This document shows positions 21,541-30,771 of a stretch of DNA of 64,000 nucleotides, in pieces; the stretch's first letter is position 1; each line of letters begins with the position of its first letter. The DNA lies in contig JALQPE010000211.1 in NCBI GenBank assembly GCA_030407315.1, forward strand, positions 310,001 to 374,000, written 5' to 3'. Position numbers and translations under genes: made by a program. This DNA comes from Asparagopsis taxiformis. Its lineage: Eukaryota; Rhodophyta; Florideophyceae; Bonnemaisoniales; Bonnemaisoniaceae. The notes beneath the pieces are model-generated. The model was not told the origin of the DNA. It did no database searches and was given only the letters and a program-made list of their open reading frames with translations.

Positions 21541-21670
21541 TATTCAATATTGCTCTATCTCGCTCCAACTTGTCCTTCTTATTGTCCACTTGTTCCGCAG
21601 CATCACAACTTTTCGTTCGAAACGACGTTTTCCCACTCTACCGCTTCCCCCTCCCCCTAAACAATCCACC

Positions 21671-22915
21671 ATGACATTTGCTTTCGTTGCCCCGACCCCC
21701 GTTGCGTCCGCCTCCACCTTCAGGGGAGAATCTCTCTCAACGACGATCAAGTCGCAAAATGCAACAGGTATGTCACATCGATTTCATCATTCCATCGCGT
21801 CTCGTAGCCAAACCAGTCTGCATGTTCGTTGCCATCTACGAGCACACTTTCTCCGCAGTCAATTCCTGTCTAGAACAGGCATTCTAAACGATCCCTATGT
21901 CCAACCAGCCGCGAACATTCATGCAGCCTTTGAAACATGCATCGACTAACACTGACATTGACTCCTGTAAATCCACCTCCTTCCCCATACCGCATTTCCA
22001 GTTCGCGCCTCCCTTGCTGACAACATCGCAAAGCGTGCCCGTATGGACGCTGAGAAAGTCGCATCTGCTCTGCGCAGTGCCCCCGTCCAGGGTGCCGCAC
22101 TCGGACTCATCGCCGCCACAGCCCTCATGACGCCCCATCCTGTCAATGCGCTCACAAAGGCCGATATTGACCAGCTCACGTACTCCCAGGTCAAGGGTTC
22201 CGGTCTTGCCAATCGCTGCCCCGAGGTGGAGGGTGCCAAGGGTGCTATCAAACTGGATTCCGGCAAGTCGTACAAGATTGTCGACCTTTGCCTGGAGCCC
22301 AAGACCTTTTTGGTTGAGGAGGAAATCTCCAGCAAGCGTGGCGAGGTCAAAAAGTCTTTTGTTGATACCAAGCTTATGACTCGCGCTACGTACACCCTGA
22401 CCGGTATCGAGGGACCGCTTAGCGTGACCGATAGTGGTCTCAAGTTTGAGGAGAAGGACGGCATTGATTACGCAGCGACTACCGTTCAATTGCCAGGCGG
22501 AGAACGTGTCCCCTTCCTTTTCACTGTGAAGAATCTGGTCGCAACGTCCGAAACTAAGGACATTTCAACGGGTACTGAATTTGGCGGTGAATTTGTCGTC
22601 CCATCGTACCGCACAGGTCTCTTCTTGGATCCCAAGGGTCGTGGCGGTGTTACTGGCTACGATATGGCCGTTGCCCTTCCTGCTATGGAGGCTGATGGTG
22701 GTGAAGGTCAGGATGAGATTTTCAAGGAGACAAACAAGGTCTTCCAGGTTACAGATGGTGCCATTGAAATGGCTGTTCAGAAGATTGATCCATCAGCCGG
22801 TGAAATGGCTGGCGTCTTCGTCTCCGAACAGCTCTCAGACACTGATATGGGTGCCAAGGCCCCCAAGAAGGTTCTTCTCAAGGGCGTCTTTTACGGTCGT
22901 GTCGAAGAATCTTAA
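21671..22915 (+). CDS. psbO: PsbO, photosystem II manganese-stabilising protein (OEC33), two exons
   Basis: Exon 1 is 21671-21767 and exon 2 is 22002-22915. The 234-nt GT..AG intron falls in the plastid transit peptide, and the joined product is 336 residues. Residues 1-50 are a Ser/Thr/Ala/Arg-rich plastid transit peptide. Residues 58-82 are a hydrophobic thylakoid-transfer signal ending VNA, with predicted cleavage before LTKADIDQLTY. The mature part of about 254 residues shows the PsbO beta-barrel blocks LTYSQVKGSGLANRCP, LEPKTFLVEEE, GIDYAATTVQLPGG and FLFTVKNLVA. PsbO stabilises the Mn4CaO5 cluster on the lumenal face. The lumen signal lacks twin arginine, so the Sec route is expected. 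psbU lies 610 bp beyond on the opposite strand. Confidence 0.97.
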
Positions 22916-23525
22916 TTCACTACCCTAGTGATAGCGTCTTGCTCGAGAATTAATTTGAAAAGAGTTCAATCGGTGGTCATGTCTTACGTATTGTGATTCA
23001 CCAGTAAAAGTCATCCATACCCCCAATGTGCAATATGTGTGTTCTCGAGACGTGTTGGCATTGAGCTAGTATATCAGAGGCCGGTTGTAGAGAATTGTGG
23101 TGAGATCAACGGGGTTGAGATATTTCAGCATTGGAAGTTCGTTCTGGCAGCTAGAACCTAGAGTCCAAGGGAGATATTGTTCGTTTGTAACACAGCAGCA
23201 GACATAACCATCTATGGTTTGGCAAGTTCAACTCGTCAAATCTGACGAATTACGTTGCCTCTACCTCCCAAATGTTGCTCGGAACTATGTCGTATTGGGC
23301 GGTTACGCCAATGGTGGCTGAGGTTCTAGCATTGAGGAAGCTGGAGATCATCCTTTCTGAACCCCCTCGATCCGCATGTGTTTCACTTCTAATTCCGAAT
23401 GTACAACGAAATATTTATGCAGGGCTACCCATCAAGTGCAATTACAAAGGTTCGCATAGCGCATTTCGGAAAAGCGTAGAAGAAAAAGTATTACGGACGT
23501 TTACTCTACGAAAGCAAGTGCTAAC
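22916..23525. other. intergenic interval between convergent psbO and psbU
   Basis: About 610 bp downstream of both genes, expected to hold two 3' UTRs and terminators. No convincing frame is seen. Confidence 0.5.
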
Positions 23526-23981
23526 TTAGCGATAGAGGCCATTGTTAATCTTGTCAATTTCATATTCAGGGGCCGGCTCCAACGCCACAAGGTTTTCACG
23601 GAAGGTGTCCAGGGTCTTTTTCTGATTCTCTGTAATTCCAGGAAGTGCGTACAACTCATCAACGGACTTGTACGGGCCGTTGGAAACAATGAGACCGGCA
23701 AGACCTGGGTAGAAGCCCTTGTACTTGGCGTAAGCCCTAACATTGGCGTTGTTGATGTCGATAACCTCGCTACCACCCAAATAGCCAACATTGGCGTATT
23801 CGCGATTTGCGAGGGCCTTCTCGGGCACAACGGCGGCGGCAGCCATGGCGACAGCAGCGGCCAGGGCGGCGCGACGAGTCATTTTCACAGGCTCATCCTT
23901 TTCGGCTGCCATGCGCACATTACACACAGCTGACGAGCGCGCTGCGCGCGTGGGCAGAGCCGGACCGGTGATGAACGCCAT
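23526..23981 (-). CDS. psbU: PsbU, 12-kDa extrinsic protein of photosystem II
   Basis: 151 residues, single exon. Residues 1-33 resemble a plastid transit peptide. Residues 34-58 carry a twin-arginine (MTRRAAL) and an Ala-rich hydrophobic stretch ending KALA, giving a predicted mature protein of 93 residues, the usual PsbU size. The mature part shows the PsbU helix-hairpin-helix region: GSEVIDINNANV, YPGLAGLIVSNGPYKSVDEL and LPGITENQKKTL. PsbU binds at the lumenal side of photosystem II beside PsbO and PsbV in cyanobacteria, red algae and diatoms, and is absent from green plants. This is the best single marker of the lineage in the window. Confidence 0.97.
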   Translation of the reverse strand: MAFITGPALPTRAARSSAVCNVRMAAEKDEPVKMTRRAALAAAVAMAAAAVVPEKALANREYANVGYLGGSEVIDINNANVRAYAKYKGFYPGLAGLIVSNGPYKSVDELYALPGITENQKKTLDTFRENLVALEPAPEYEIDKINNGLYR

Positions 23982-25954
23982 GTCAGTATTCGAAATCTGA
24001 GAGGCGGTGGTGTCGAGGAAAGGTTGTCACGGAGGCGGGATGAAGACGAATAGTGTCGAGGGACGGTGTTTTGATTTGCGAATGAAGTTGAAAAATACGG
24101 AGGGGTGGTGAACAAGGTCTTGTGGCCTCGGGAATGGCTTTTGTGATTGGTGAACGTGCTGAAAGCTTGAGGCTGATTCGGAGCGTTTTAATCGCCTAGA
24201 TCTGAATCTCGTAATCACACAAAACAATCTATCCTGCCGTCCACATGTCAACCCAGCAGGAAACCCTGATAAGGCACTTTTGGGGCTACTTTTTCCGAAG
24301 GATCTCGGGAGCTCGTCATTGGCTACTGATGACCTGCGAAACGGATATCTGTTGCCAGCCACAAACACCCAACAGCCTGTCCGAATCATGACAATCTGGA
24401 TCCTAGATCTAATGTTTGCATCGAGTCAATTTGAAATCCCATATTTCTCATACCGCAGAGCTCCTGGAGTTTAGCTCTCTCATATCTCTTTTTCCTTGAA
24501 ACTATTCAATCTCATTTGAGGCTCAGTGATGGCCTGGAATCACCTTGGTGAAACTGAATTATCATGAGGGGTACATTCCGAATTTTCTGTAGACGAATTA
24601 CATGGATATTGTTCGACATAAGGACTAGACGATATCGACAATTGTATCATTCACTTGTGGGTCTTCTCCAATCCAGTCATCTCTATGAAACAGGATGACA
24701 GAATGGCACATAATCAAGAGTTTTCCAGGGTTGGCCCAGATAAGCTCTTTTCTAGATCTAGTCATCAATGAGATGCGATATGGTCCAGAATAGGAGCACT
24801 ATGAGAGCAAATACCCTCTAAACTACTGAGACGCTTGTCTGAGTAGGGTTGACACTGATTCAATGATAAGGAGCAATCCATGTTTGTTTGACGAATGTTG
24901 AAACTAAATTGGTGTCGAAGAAAAGTATGAGGGACTCACTATGACAGAAGATGGATAACTAAATGTTGATATGAGCGGAGAGTGTGACCACTGCACTGTA
25001 CCATGTGATTGAAAGCGGATCGCTTTGCCGAACGTAGTGCTGTTAAAATTTTAGAAATTTTGACCAGGAATCATACCCTTTTCTGACACACACGTGCGTT
25101 TCATTGCAGCACATACACTCAGTAATCTCATTGAATTCGCAGGACAGCACTGCTAACCTTAGAATGCGGTCTCAACCATCTCAAGACAAAGTCTTGCTCT
25201 TGCATGGGTAGCCTAGCATTGCCGAGAGCGCCTCTGTACATGTGAACCACTTCGAAATCATCCAATGCGGAGCAACCGGCTTGCCGATGACGTCATGTTC
25301 ACATGTTTTCCAAGAATGTGCACTGAAACATAACACGCGGCGTGCGTTTTCCATCGGTACAACCATTCTGAAAGTGCGCTGTTGTTGTTACAAAAATGTA
25401 AGGTAGAATTGAGATATACCAACAGAATAGCATGGGTGTCATTGACGGAGCGTTCGTGTGTCACCAGTCGAGAAAAAAAGTGCAAGCATCAAACAGAGTG
25501 TGGTCACGCCTGAGCGACATTGCGAGTCGACGTTTCAAATCGATGACGTGTTCCTGGAAATGCTGTTCGAAAAACCAATTACCTGTGACAATAGCGCCAT
25601 ATTTCCGCACGACGTCGAGACACGCCATGCCTTTACTTCATAGAAATAAACCAAAAAAACATGCACCCACTCTCAAACACACAGCAGTGCAAATTCGCAT
25701 CCAATCACAACCCAACGCTTGGTCGACCAAAGCTGACAGATCTCGAAACGACCCACAGCACAACGCGGCCCAACCGCGTGCATAATACAAGAGACATCTT
25801 GAAAAAGTCACTGTCTGTCCCAGTATCTACACAATCAAATCACTACATTAGATTCAAGCCGTCAATCCATGGCGAAATCCACCATCAATACTTGACCCGC
25901 ACACACAATCCGTCCCTCGCCATTGCCGCACCACCAATCCACAATCGCATCATC
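23982..25954. other. intergenic interval between psbU and the MFS gene
   Basis: About 2 kb between divergent genes. Several short frames exist, but none has composition or motifs of a protein. An open stretch from an ATG at 25661 runs into the MFS gene and may be 5' UTR. Confidence 0.5.
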
Positions 25955-27511
25955 ATGGCACCATCCGCCGCAGCAAAGCCGCCAAAACCGCCTCTATCGG
26001 ACCAGCTCAAGCCGCCCGATGCGCCCAGCGAACGCACCTCAGTCATCTCTGCATCGCCTTCGTACGGCACCCTTCCACCAGCGTCGTCCCATCCGCGCCC
26101 GGTCAAACCGCTGCCACTGCCGCTTCCTCCCGTGCGTCGCGCCGCGCGCAGAGCTCGTCAGGGCGCCATATCCGCCAGTACAAGCTTCTTCGGTCTGCCG
26201 TTCGACTTTTCCAGCACCAGTCTGCGCAGTTCGTTGCGATATGCGCCGCTTCCAGGCGAAATTGACTGGATGTCTATCTGCGTCATCTATTGGGTCACGC
26301 TTGTTTCAGAGGCTTCGCGCGGGCTCATGCTGCCGTCGACATGGCCGTATTTGCAGTCGTTGGGCGGCACCAAATCGCAGTTGGGGCTCTTCGTGGCTTC
26401 GTTTTCTGTCGGTAGAATGCTGACTACGGTGCCATTGGGTTATTTGTCGGATAATTATTCAACTAGTACCGTGCTCTCCGTCGCGTCATTCATCCAGGTC
26501 CTCGGTCACATCGCGTACGCCATGTCGCCTACATTGCCTGTTTTGTTCGCGTCGAGAATTGTGGTCGGATTTGGATCGGCGACTATGAGCGTGTGTCGTG
26601 CACATCTCACACGTTCGGTTCCGTCGTCGTTGCGCACGCATCACTTTGCATATTTGTCGGCTTTGCAATTTATTGGATTTGCAGTGCTGCCCGGCCTGGG
26701 CGGTGTGCTCGCTATGCTTCCAGAGTATGAGCCGTTTTCGTTCATGCCGTTGAACGGCTTCACATACCCGGCGTACATGCTTGTGGGTTGTAATTTTCTT
26801 TCCATGCTGCTCATTTATTCGTTCTATCTCGATCCGCAACAGTCGCCGTCGTCGCAGAGAAGCGGCCAAAGCATGGCGTCGTACGAGGCGATGGAAGACG
26901 GTGATGCACCAGCGCCGCAGGCGGATGTCGTCGCGCTGGTGATCTGTCTTCTGGTGAACGTGATATTCCGCGGTGTAATTGCGGAATTTGAAACGGTTTC
27001 GCTTCCATTTCTGATGGAAATCTACGGGCTGAGCTATGGATCATCGAGCTATCGGATAGCCACCATTGGTTTCTTCGGTCTGTTCATATACGTTGGATTC
27101 AGACCGATTGCCAAACGATTTTCAGATCGAAGTTTGGTGCTATTCGGACTTGTAGCGGTATGTTTGGGTTGCATACCATTGGCTTGGACACGGGTGACGG
27201 AAATGTTGCCACTTCCGTTGTACGTGTTGTTTCTAAGCGTGACATGGAGCATTGCGTATCCAGTCGGACAAACTGCGGTGCTTGCATTATTTTCAAAGGT
27301 ATTGGCAGGTCTACCAGCGGGAGGGTTTCTGGGGATATTCTCGGCAACAGGCTCTGTGGCACGCGTTTTATTTGCAATTCTGGGAGGCGCTATATGGAGT
27401 AACTTTGGACGCGAGAGTGTATTCGCTGTAATTGTGGCGTATATTGTTATTGGCACATTGCCAGTGATGATATATTACAATCGGCTTGTACCATGTGAGA
27501 ATGCATTCTAA
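25955..27511 (+). CDS. major facilitator superfamily transporter, MFSD8/CLN7-like
   Basis: 518 residues from the ATG at 25955 (context CATCATGGC). An in-frame ATG at 25661 would add 98 residues of low-complexity sequence and is less likely. About 100 Pro/Ser/Ala-rich cytosolic residues precede 12 hydrophobic segments. The first helices read YWVTLVSEASRGLMLPSTWPY, then GLFVASFSVGRM and PLGYLSDNYS, matching the MFS loop 2-3 signature. The R-G-x-MLP-x-WPY block and the S-F-S-x-GR helix are like MFSD8/CLN7 and plant SPX-MFS vacuolar proteins. The likely location is an endomembrane or vacuole. The substrate is unknown. Confidence 0.85.
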   Translation: MAPSAAAKPPKPPLSDQLKPPDAPSERTSVISASPSYGTLPPASSHPRPVKPLPLPLPPVRRAARRARQGAISASTSFFGLPFDFSSTSLRSSLRYAPLPGEIDWMSICVIYWVTLVSEASRGLMLPSTWPYLQSLGGTKSQLGLFVASFSVGRMLTTVPLGYLSDNYSTSTVLSVASFIQVLGHIAYAMSPTLPVLFASRIVVGFGSATMSVCRAHLTRSVPSSLRTHHFAYLSALQFIGFAVLPGLGGVLAMLPEYEPFSFMPLNGFTYPAYMLVGCNFLSMLLIYSFYLDPQQSPSSQRSGQSMASYEAMEDGDAPAPQADVVALVICLLVNVIFRGVIAEFETVSLPFLMEIYGLSYGSSSYRIATIGFFGLFIYVGFRPIAKRFSDRSLVLFGLVAVCLGCIPLAWTRVTEMLPLPLYVLFLSVTWSIAYPVGQTAVLALFSKVLAGLPAGGFLGIFSATGSVARVLFAILGGAIWSNFGRESVFAVIVAYIVIGTLPVMIYYNRLVPCENAF

Positions 27512-29315
27512 TCATGGCAATGAGATGTAGCGCATAGTGCGCGAATTTTGTACACCAATTTGATGTGAAGCGACCTGGTCGCATCGCTAATGATTTGGAA
27601 CAACTAGTGCATAATACAGATAGAAATGACTAACCCCAGCTAATTTGTGCGGTCTAGAGTTGATACAACGCATCAGACGACGGTAATTGTTTCTGCAAAC
27701 AACCTCCACACCAATAAAATGTAATGCTACTGCTGTATCAATGCCGTTGCAGTTTATCAGCCACTCTAAAACTTTCATGGAAGCTTCGCTTGCCGCCACA
27801 AACATGTTTTTATTACATCATGAATTCAAATTGAATTGCAAGTGCATCGCTGTCGGTTGGATGCTTACACAGCGTGAACAATTCAGTACATCTCGGAATG
27901 AAACCTCTTGAAATTTTGCAAACACTGCCTCAATACCATATTATTTTCTATAATATTTTAATTCCATTTGTGATCCGAAAAAAGAGCTACGTTACTGCAG
28001 AGTAGAACACCAAGTTGTACTTCGATATAATGTACAGTACGTGGCCATACTGTACGTGGTAATTTCTCATTTCGACACCAACCCCATTCTTCCAAATATA
28101 CTACACTACTGTAAAATTGACTCCAATTAGATAGCCTCATTCTGAGTTGCTTTGAAACCACTCGGTGCATCCTATCATTCTTTAGCCGTAATGATTAATA
28201 TATCCTATATATATCGTTTGCTGCTGACCCAGGTTTCATTGTTCTTAAGTAGCCCAACAGTCGCAGCATAGGAGCCAATATTCAATAAACTGTCCTCATC
28301 GCCTTGTTGCAGAAGTCCACCCAATACCAAAAATTTTCTTCCATCTCCCACTCTGCATTGACATTCCAACAACATAAATGATGAATATAGAATAGTATCC
28401 CAGTGCGTTGCTGCACGTGGTGCCTCCCATCACAATGGAAGGCATCGTGTGTCCCATCGAATGTTTATGATCAAAAGTGTCCAGATGTAAGGCTTGGATG
28501 TTGACAACTGAACTGCGAGTTTGCACAGGAACAATTCAACACGGGTGTACCCGGCTCGAAAAAGGTCACTTTGAGACTGAAACGTACCCTACCTTTGATT
28601 ATTCATCTTTTCGGAACGCGGCACCAAAACGAGTGCAGTGAAAAGGGATATGTCCTTGTGAACATGTCTAACAAAATTTTTTTTATGGTCTGCAAGTTGC
28701 GTGCGATGTCACATGTTGGCGATGATAGGTCAGACAGCCCATATACAACTTACAGGGACTGAATGAATGCTTTTGCTTGTAGTGGCCGGACGCAGTGGTT
28801 GGTAGTCGAATAGGAACCAAGTTGCATAATCGCCGTCTTTCCACAGTCGTTACCTACTGTAAAACCTTCTGTGTACTGTACAGAATGTATGTACAACTAC
28901 GATAAGATTAGTTGTCAACTTCTCTTGGCCCGCCGTCTGTCAGTTGTACCTCATGATGTGCCGTTGACTCATCTGTACATGGGCCATTCTCCCCTGTCAG
29001 TGACGCAACAATGAAGTTCCAATAGTCCAGCAATATCACTGTTGCATCCCATGGACCGTCACGCGACTCGCAGAGTTTCCACACAAGAAACATAGGCGTG
29101 TAGATGTGATGTCCATCGAGAAAACATCTTCCATACTCGGTCGTCGCAAATGCCACATACAGCTGCATCCAAAATACCGTCGCATTGCATCGGTCCGCCA
29201 TGCCGCTTAACTCTTCAGTGTCTAAAAATTGGCCAACTGCCCAACCCGCGTGCACAGCGTCTTGCACTGATATTCGACAAACCAAGTCGTGCTGCCGCTC
29301 GGGAAACGAATTTCG
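27512..29315. other. intergenic interval between the MFS gene and the pyruvyltransferase gene
   Basis: About 1.8 kb, AT-rich in the middle, with no supportable gene. A perfect 8-bp inverted repeat lies at 28032-28055, and a similar GTACTGTAC word recurs near 28873. A minus-strand open stretch at 28908-29285 has only a TTG start. Confidence 0.5.
28032..28055. repeat. 8-bp perfect inverted repeat with 8-bp spacer
   Basis: GTACAGTA and its complement TACTGTAC flank CGTGGCCA. It could be a dimeric protein-binding site or hairpin. No function can be assigned. Confidence 0.7.
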
Positions 29316-30674
29316 ATGAATTTTCGTACTCTCAAGTCCAAAAACGGCTCTTCACGTCCCATTTCACCATACTTTTTCTTCGTTCTGCTCATCGTCTCCA
29401 TATCGTTCGTCCTGTCCCGAAGCTGGCAATCTCTGCGTCCTTTGCAACGACAAAAACTCTCGTCTGAGGATCCGTTGCCTGTTCTGCCTGATCAAGTGAA
29501 AAGAAATCCTACAAGGACACTTCTGTTTCAGCATTATGGTGCCTACTTTTCTGAAGACCATGATTTCAAATCATATGAACAAGCCATTGCCAGTTTCAAG
29601 GTGAACAGTGGTAATTTCATCTGGAGATATGCAGGTCGAATGATAATTGACGATGTGGCAATGGACTATTGTGCGGGAAGCTTTAAAACATGCACCGAAA
29701 TGTATCCAGAAAGCACCCACGTGGTCGCATATCAACCCGCTGCAAATCTGTTGATCGAAAGCGGCGCATGGAATGCTCACACTGGCAAACATCTTCTCGA
29801 CATCAAACGACTGATGATGTCGCACGGCACATCATACATGCTGCTCGGAGCCGGGGCGCAAGGTTTATTCTCACGAAACAAATCGCAGATGGATTTCCGT
29901 GCAGCAGATGGGATTCAACTGCACGTCGACGATTACCACCTGATACCGCAGGGCGTCGAGTTACTGACCGCAATGCAACAGCAGAAACAGGTCATTTTCT
30001 TCCGCGGCTCATTCACAGAATCTGTCGCCAAACGAAACGGCTATCATCTCGGCGTAGCGACCGGCTGCCCCAGTCTGATGCTGAACAGGAAAGCGCGATT
30101 AGGCGCGCATCTACAAGCGAAGTACGACGCATTAAAGGCGCGTATCGGCGACACATCGCTGAAAATCGCCATGACGTATCGTCCGAACGAAAAGTACGGC
30201 CTGTTCCTGCTGCGCATTTTCAAGCGCTATCCGAACAGCGTGATGTTCGCGCAGGGCAAGCGCGACCTGGAAATGATGCGAGCGGCCGGTGTGCCGTTCA
30301 ATCGTGTACGATTCTTCCCCGCCAATGCGCAGCAATGGATCGACAGTCTACAGGGCTTTGATCTGTGCATTGGCGCGAGAATTCACGGAAACATGGCGGC
30401 TTTGGCGTCCGCAAATCCAGTCCCGGTTATGATTCTCGCGCCCGATTACCGCGTGTTGGAACTGGCAGATGCGATGCAGCTGCCGTGGACGACTTGGTAT
30501 GATAGTAGGTTGTCGGGGGATATGGACGTGGCTAAGTTTGTGACAGAAATCGGATTTGATGGTGATCGATTCGATAAGAATCGCTGTAGGATTGCTAGGA
30601 CGTACATCGAAAAGTTCGAGGCGGTCGGAGTGGTGTTGGCGGCGCATATCTATGAAGTAGCGCGCATTTGTTAG
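29316..30674 (+). CDS. polysaccharide pyruvyltransferase-family enzyme, type II membrane protein
   Basis: 452 residues from the ATG at 29316; the nine codons upstream open only with GTG. A basic tail and one hydrophobic segment (about 19-35) indicate a Golgi type II protein with lumenal catalytic domain. The GT-B-like pyruvyltransferase domain spans about 65-450. Visible are GNFIWRYAGR (99-108), the Arg in FFRGSFTES (Arg230), GVATGCPSLM (246-255) and the C-terminal GARIHGNMA with Arg355 and His357. In fission-yeast Pvg1 an Arg and an RxH motif bind phosphoenolpyruvate. The family adds pyruvate ketals to sugars; red-algal galactans can carry 4,6-pyruvylated galactose, the likely product. The gene lies tail to tail, 97 bp apart, with a fused paralogue. 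Confidence 0.85.
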   Translation: MNFRTLKSKNGSSRPISPYFFFVLLIVSISFVLSRSWQSLRPLQRQKLSSEDPLPVLPDQVKRNPTRTLLFQHYGAYFSEDHDFKSYEQAIASFKVNSGNFIWRYAGRMIIDDVAMDYCAGSFKTCTEMYPESTHVVAYQPAANLLIESGAWNAHTGKHLLDIKRLMMSHGTSYMLLGAGAQGLFSRNKSQMDFRAADGIQLHVDDYHLIPQGVELLTAMQQQKQVIFFRGSFTESVAKRNGYHLGVATGCPSLMLNRKARLGAHLQAKYDALKARIGDTSLKIAMTYRPNEKYGLFLLRIFKRYPNSVMFAQGKRDLEMMRAAGVPFNRVRFFPANAQQWIDSLQGFDLCIGARIHGNMAALASANPVPVMILAPDYRVLELADAMQLPWTTWYDSRLSGDMDVAKFVTEIGFDGDRFDKNRCRIARTYIEKFEAVGVVLAAHIYEVARIC

Positions 30675-30771
30675 ACGTAGGTTGTAAGGTTTATGATAAA
30701 TTGGATGCGTGACAGCGACTACTATAATGATTTCGTAGCGAGACATGACATGAGCTGAGTTACCATTATTT

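Larger units (their letters stand above)
20441..21670. other. intergenic interval between the P450 gene and psbO
   Basis: About 1.2 kb between divergent genes, with no supportable coding frame. It carries a perfect 10-bp direct repeat (20975-20984 and 20989-20998). An AT-rich CATAAATAAT box lies at 21531-21540, about 130 bp before the psbO start. A shared regulatory region is plausible. Confidence 0.5.

Noticed and set aside
25661..25954. N-terminal extension of the MFS protein from an upstream ATG
   Set aside because: The extra 98 residues are low-complexity, and the second ATG has a better context and leads directly into a normal MFS N-terminus.
28908..29285. Minus-strand open frame of 125 codons next to the pyruvyltransferase gene
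   Set aside because: The start is TTG, the first ATG leaves 97 codons, and no family features are seen.
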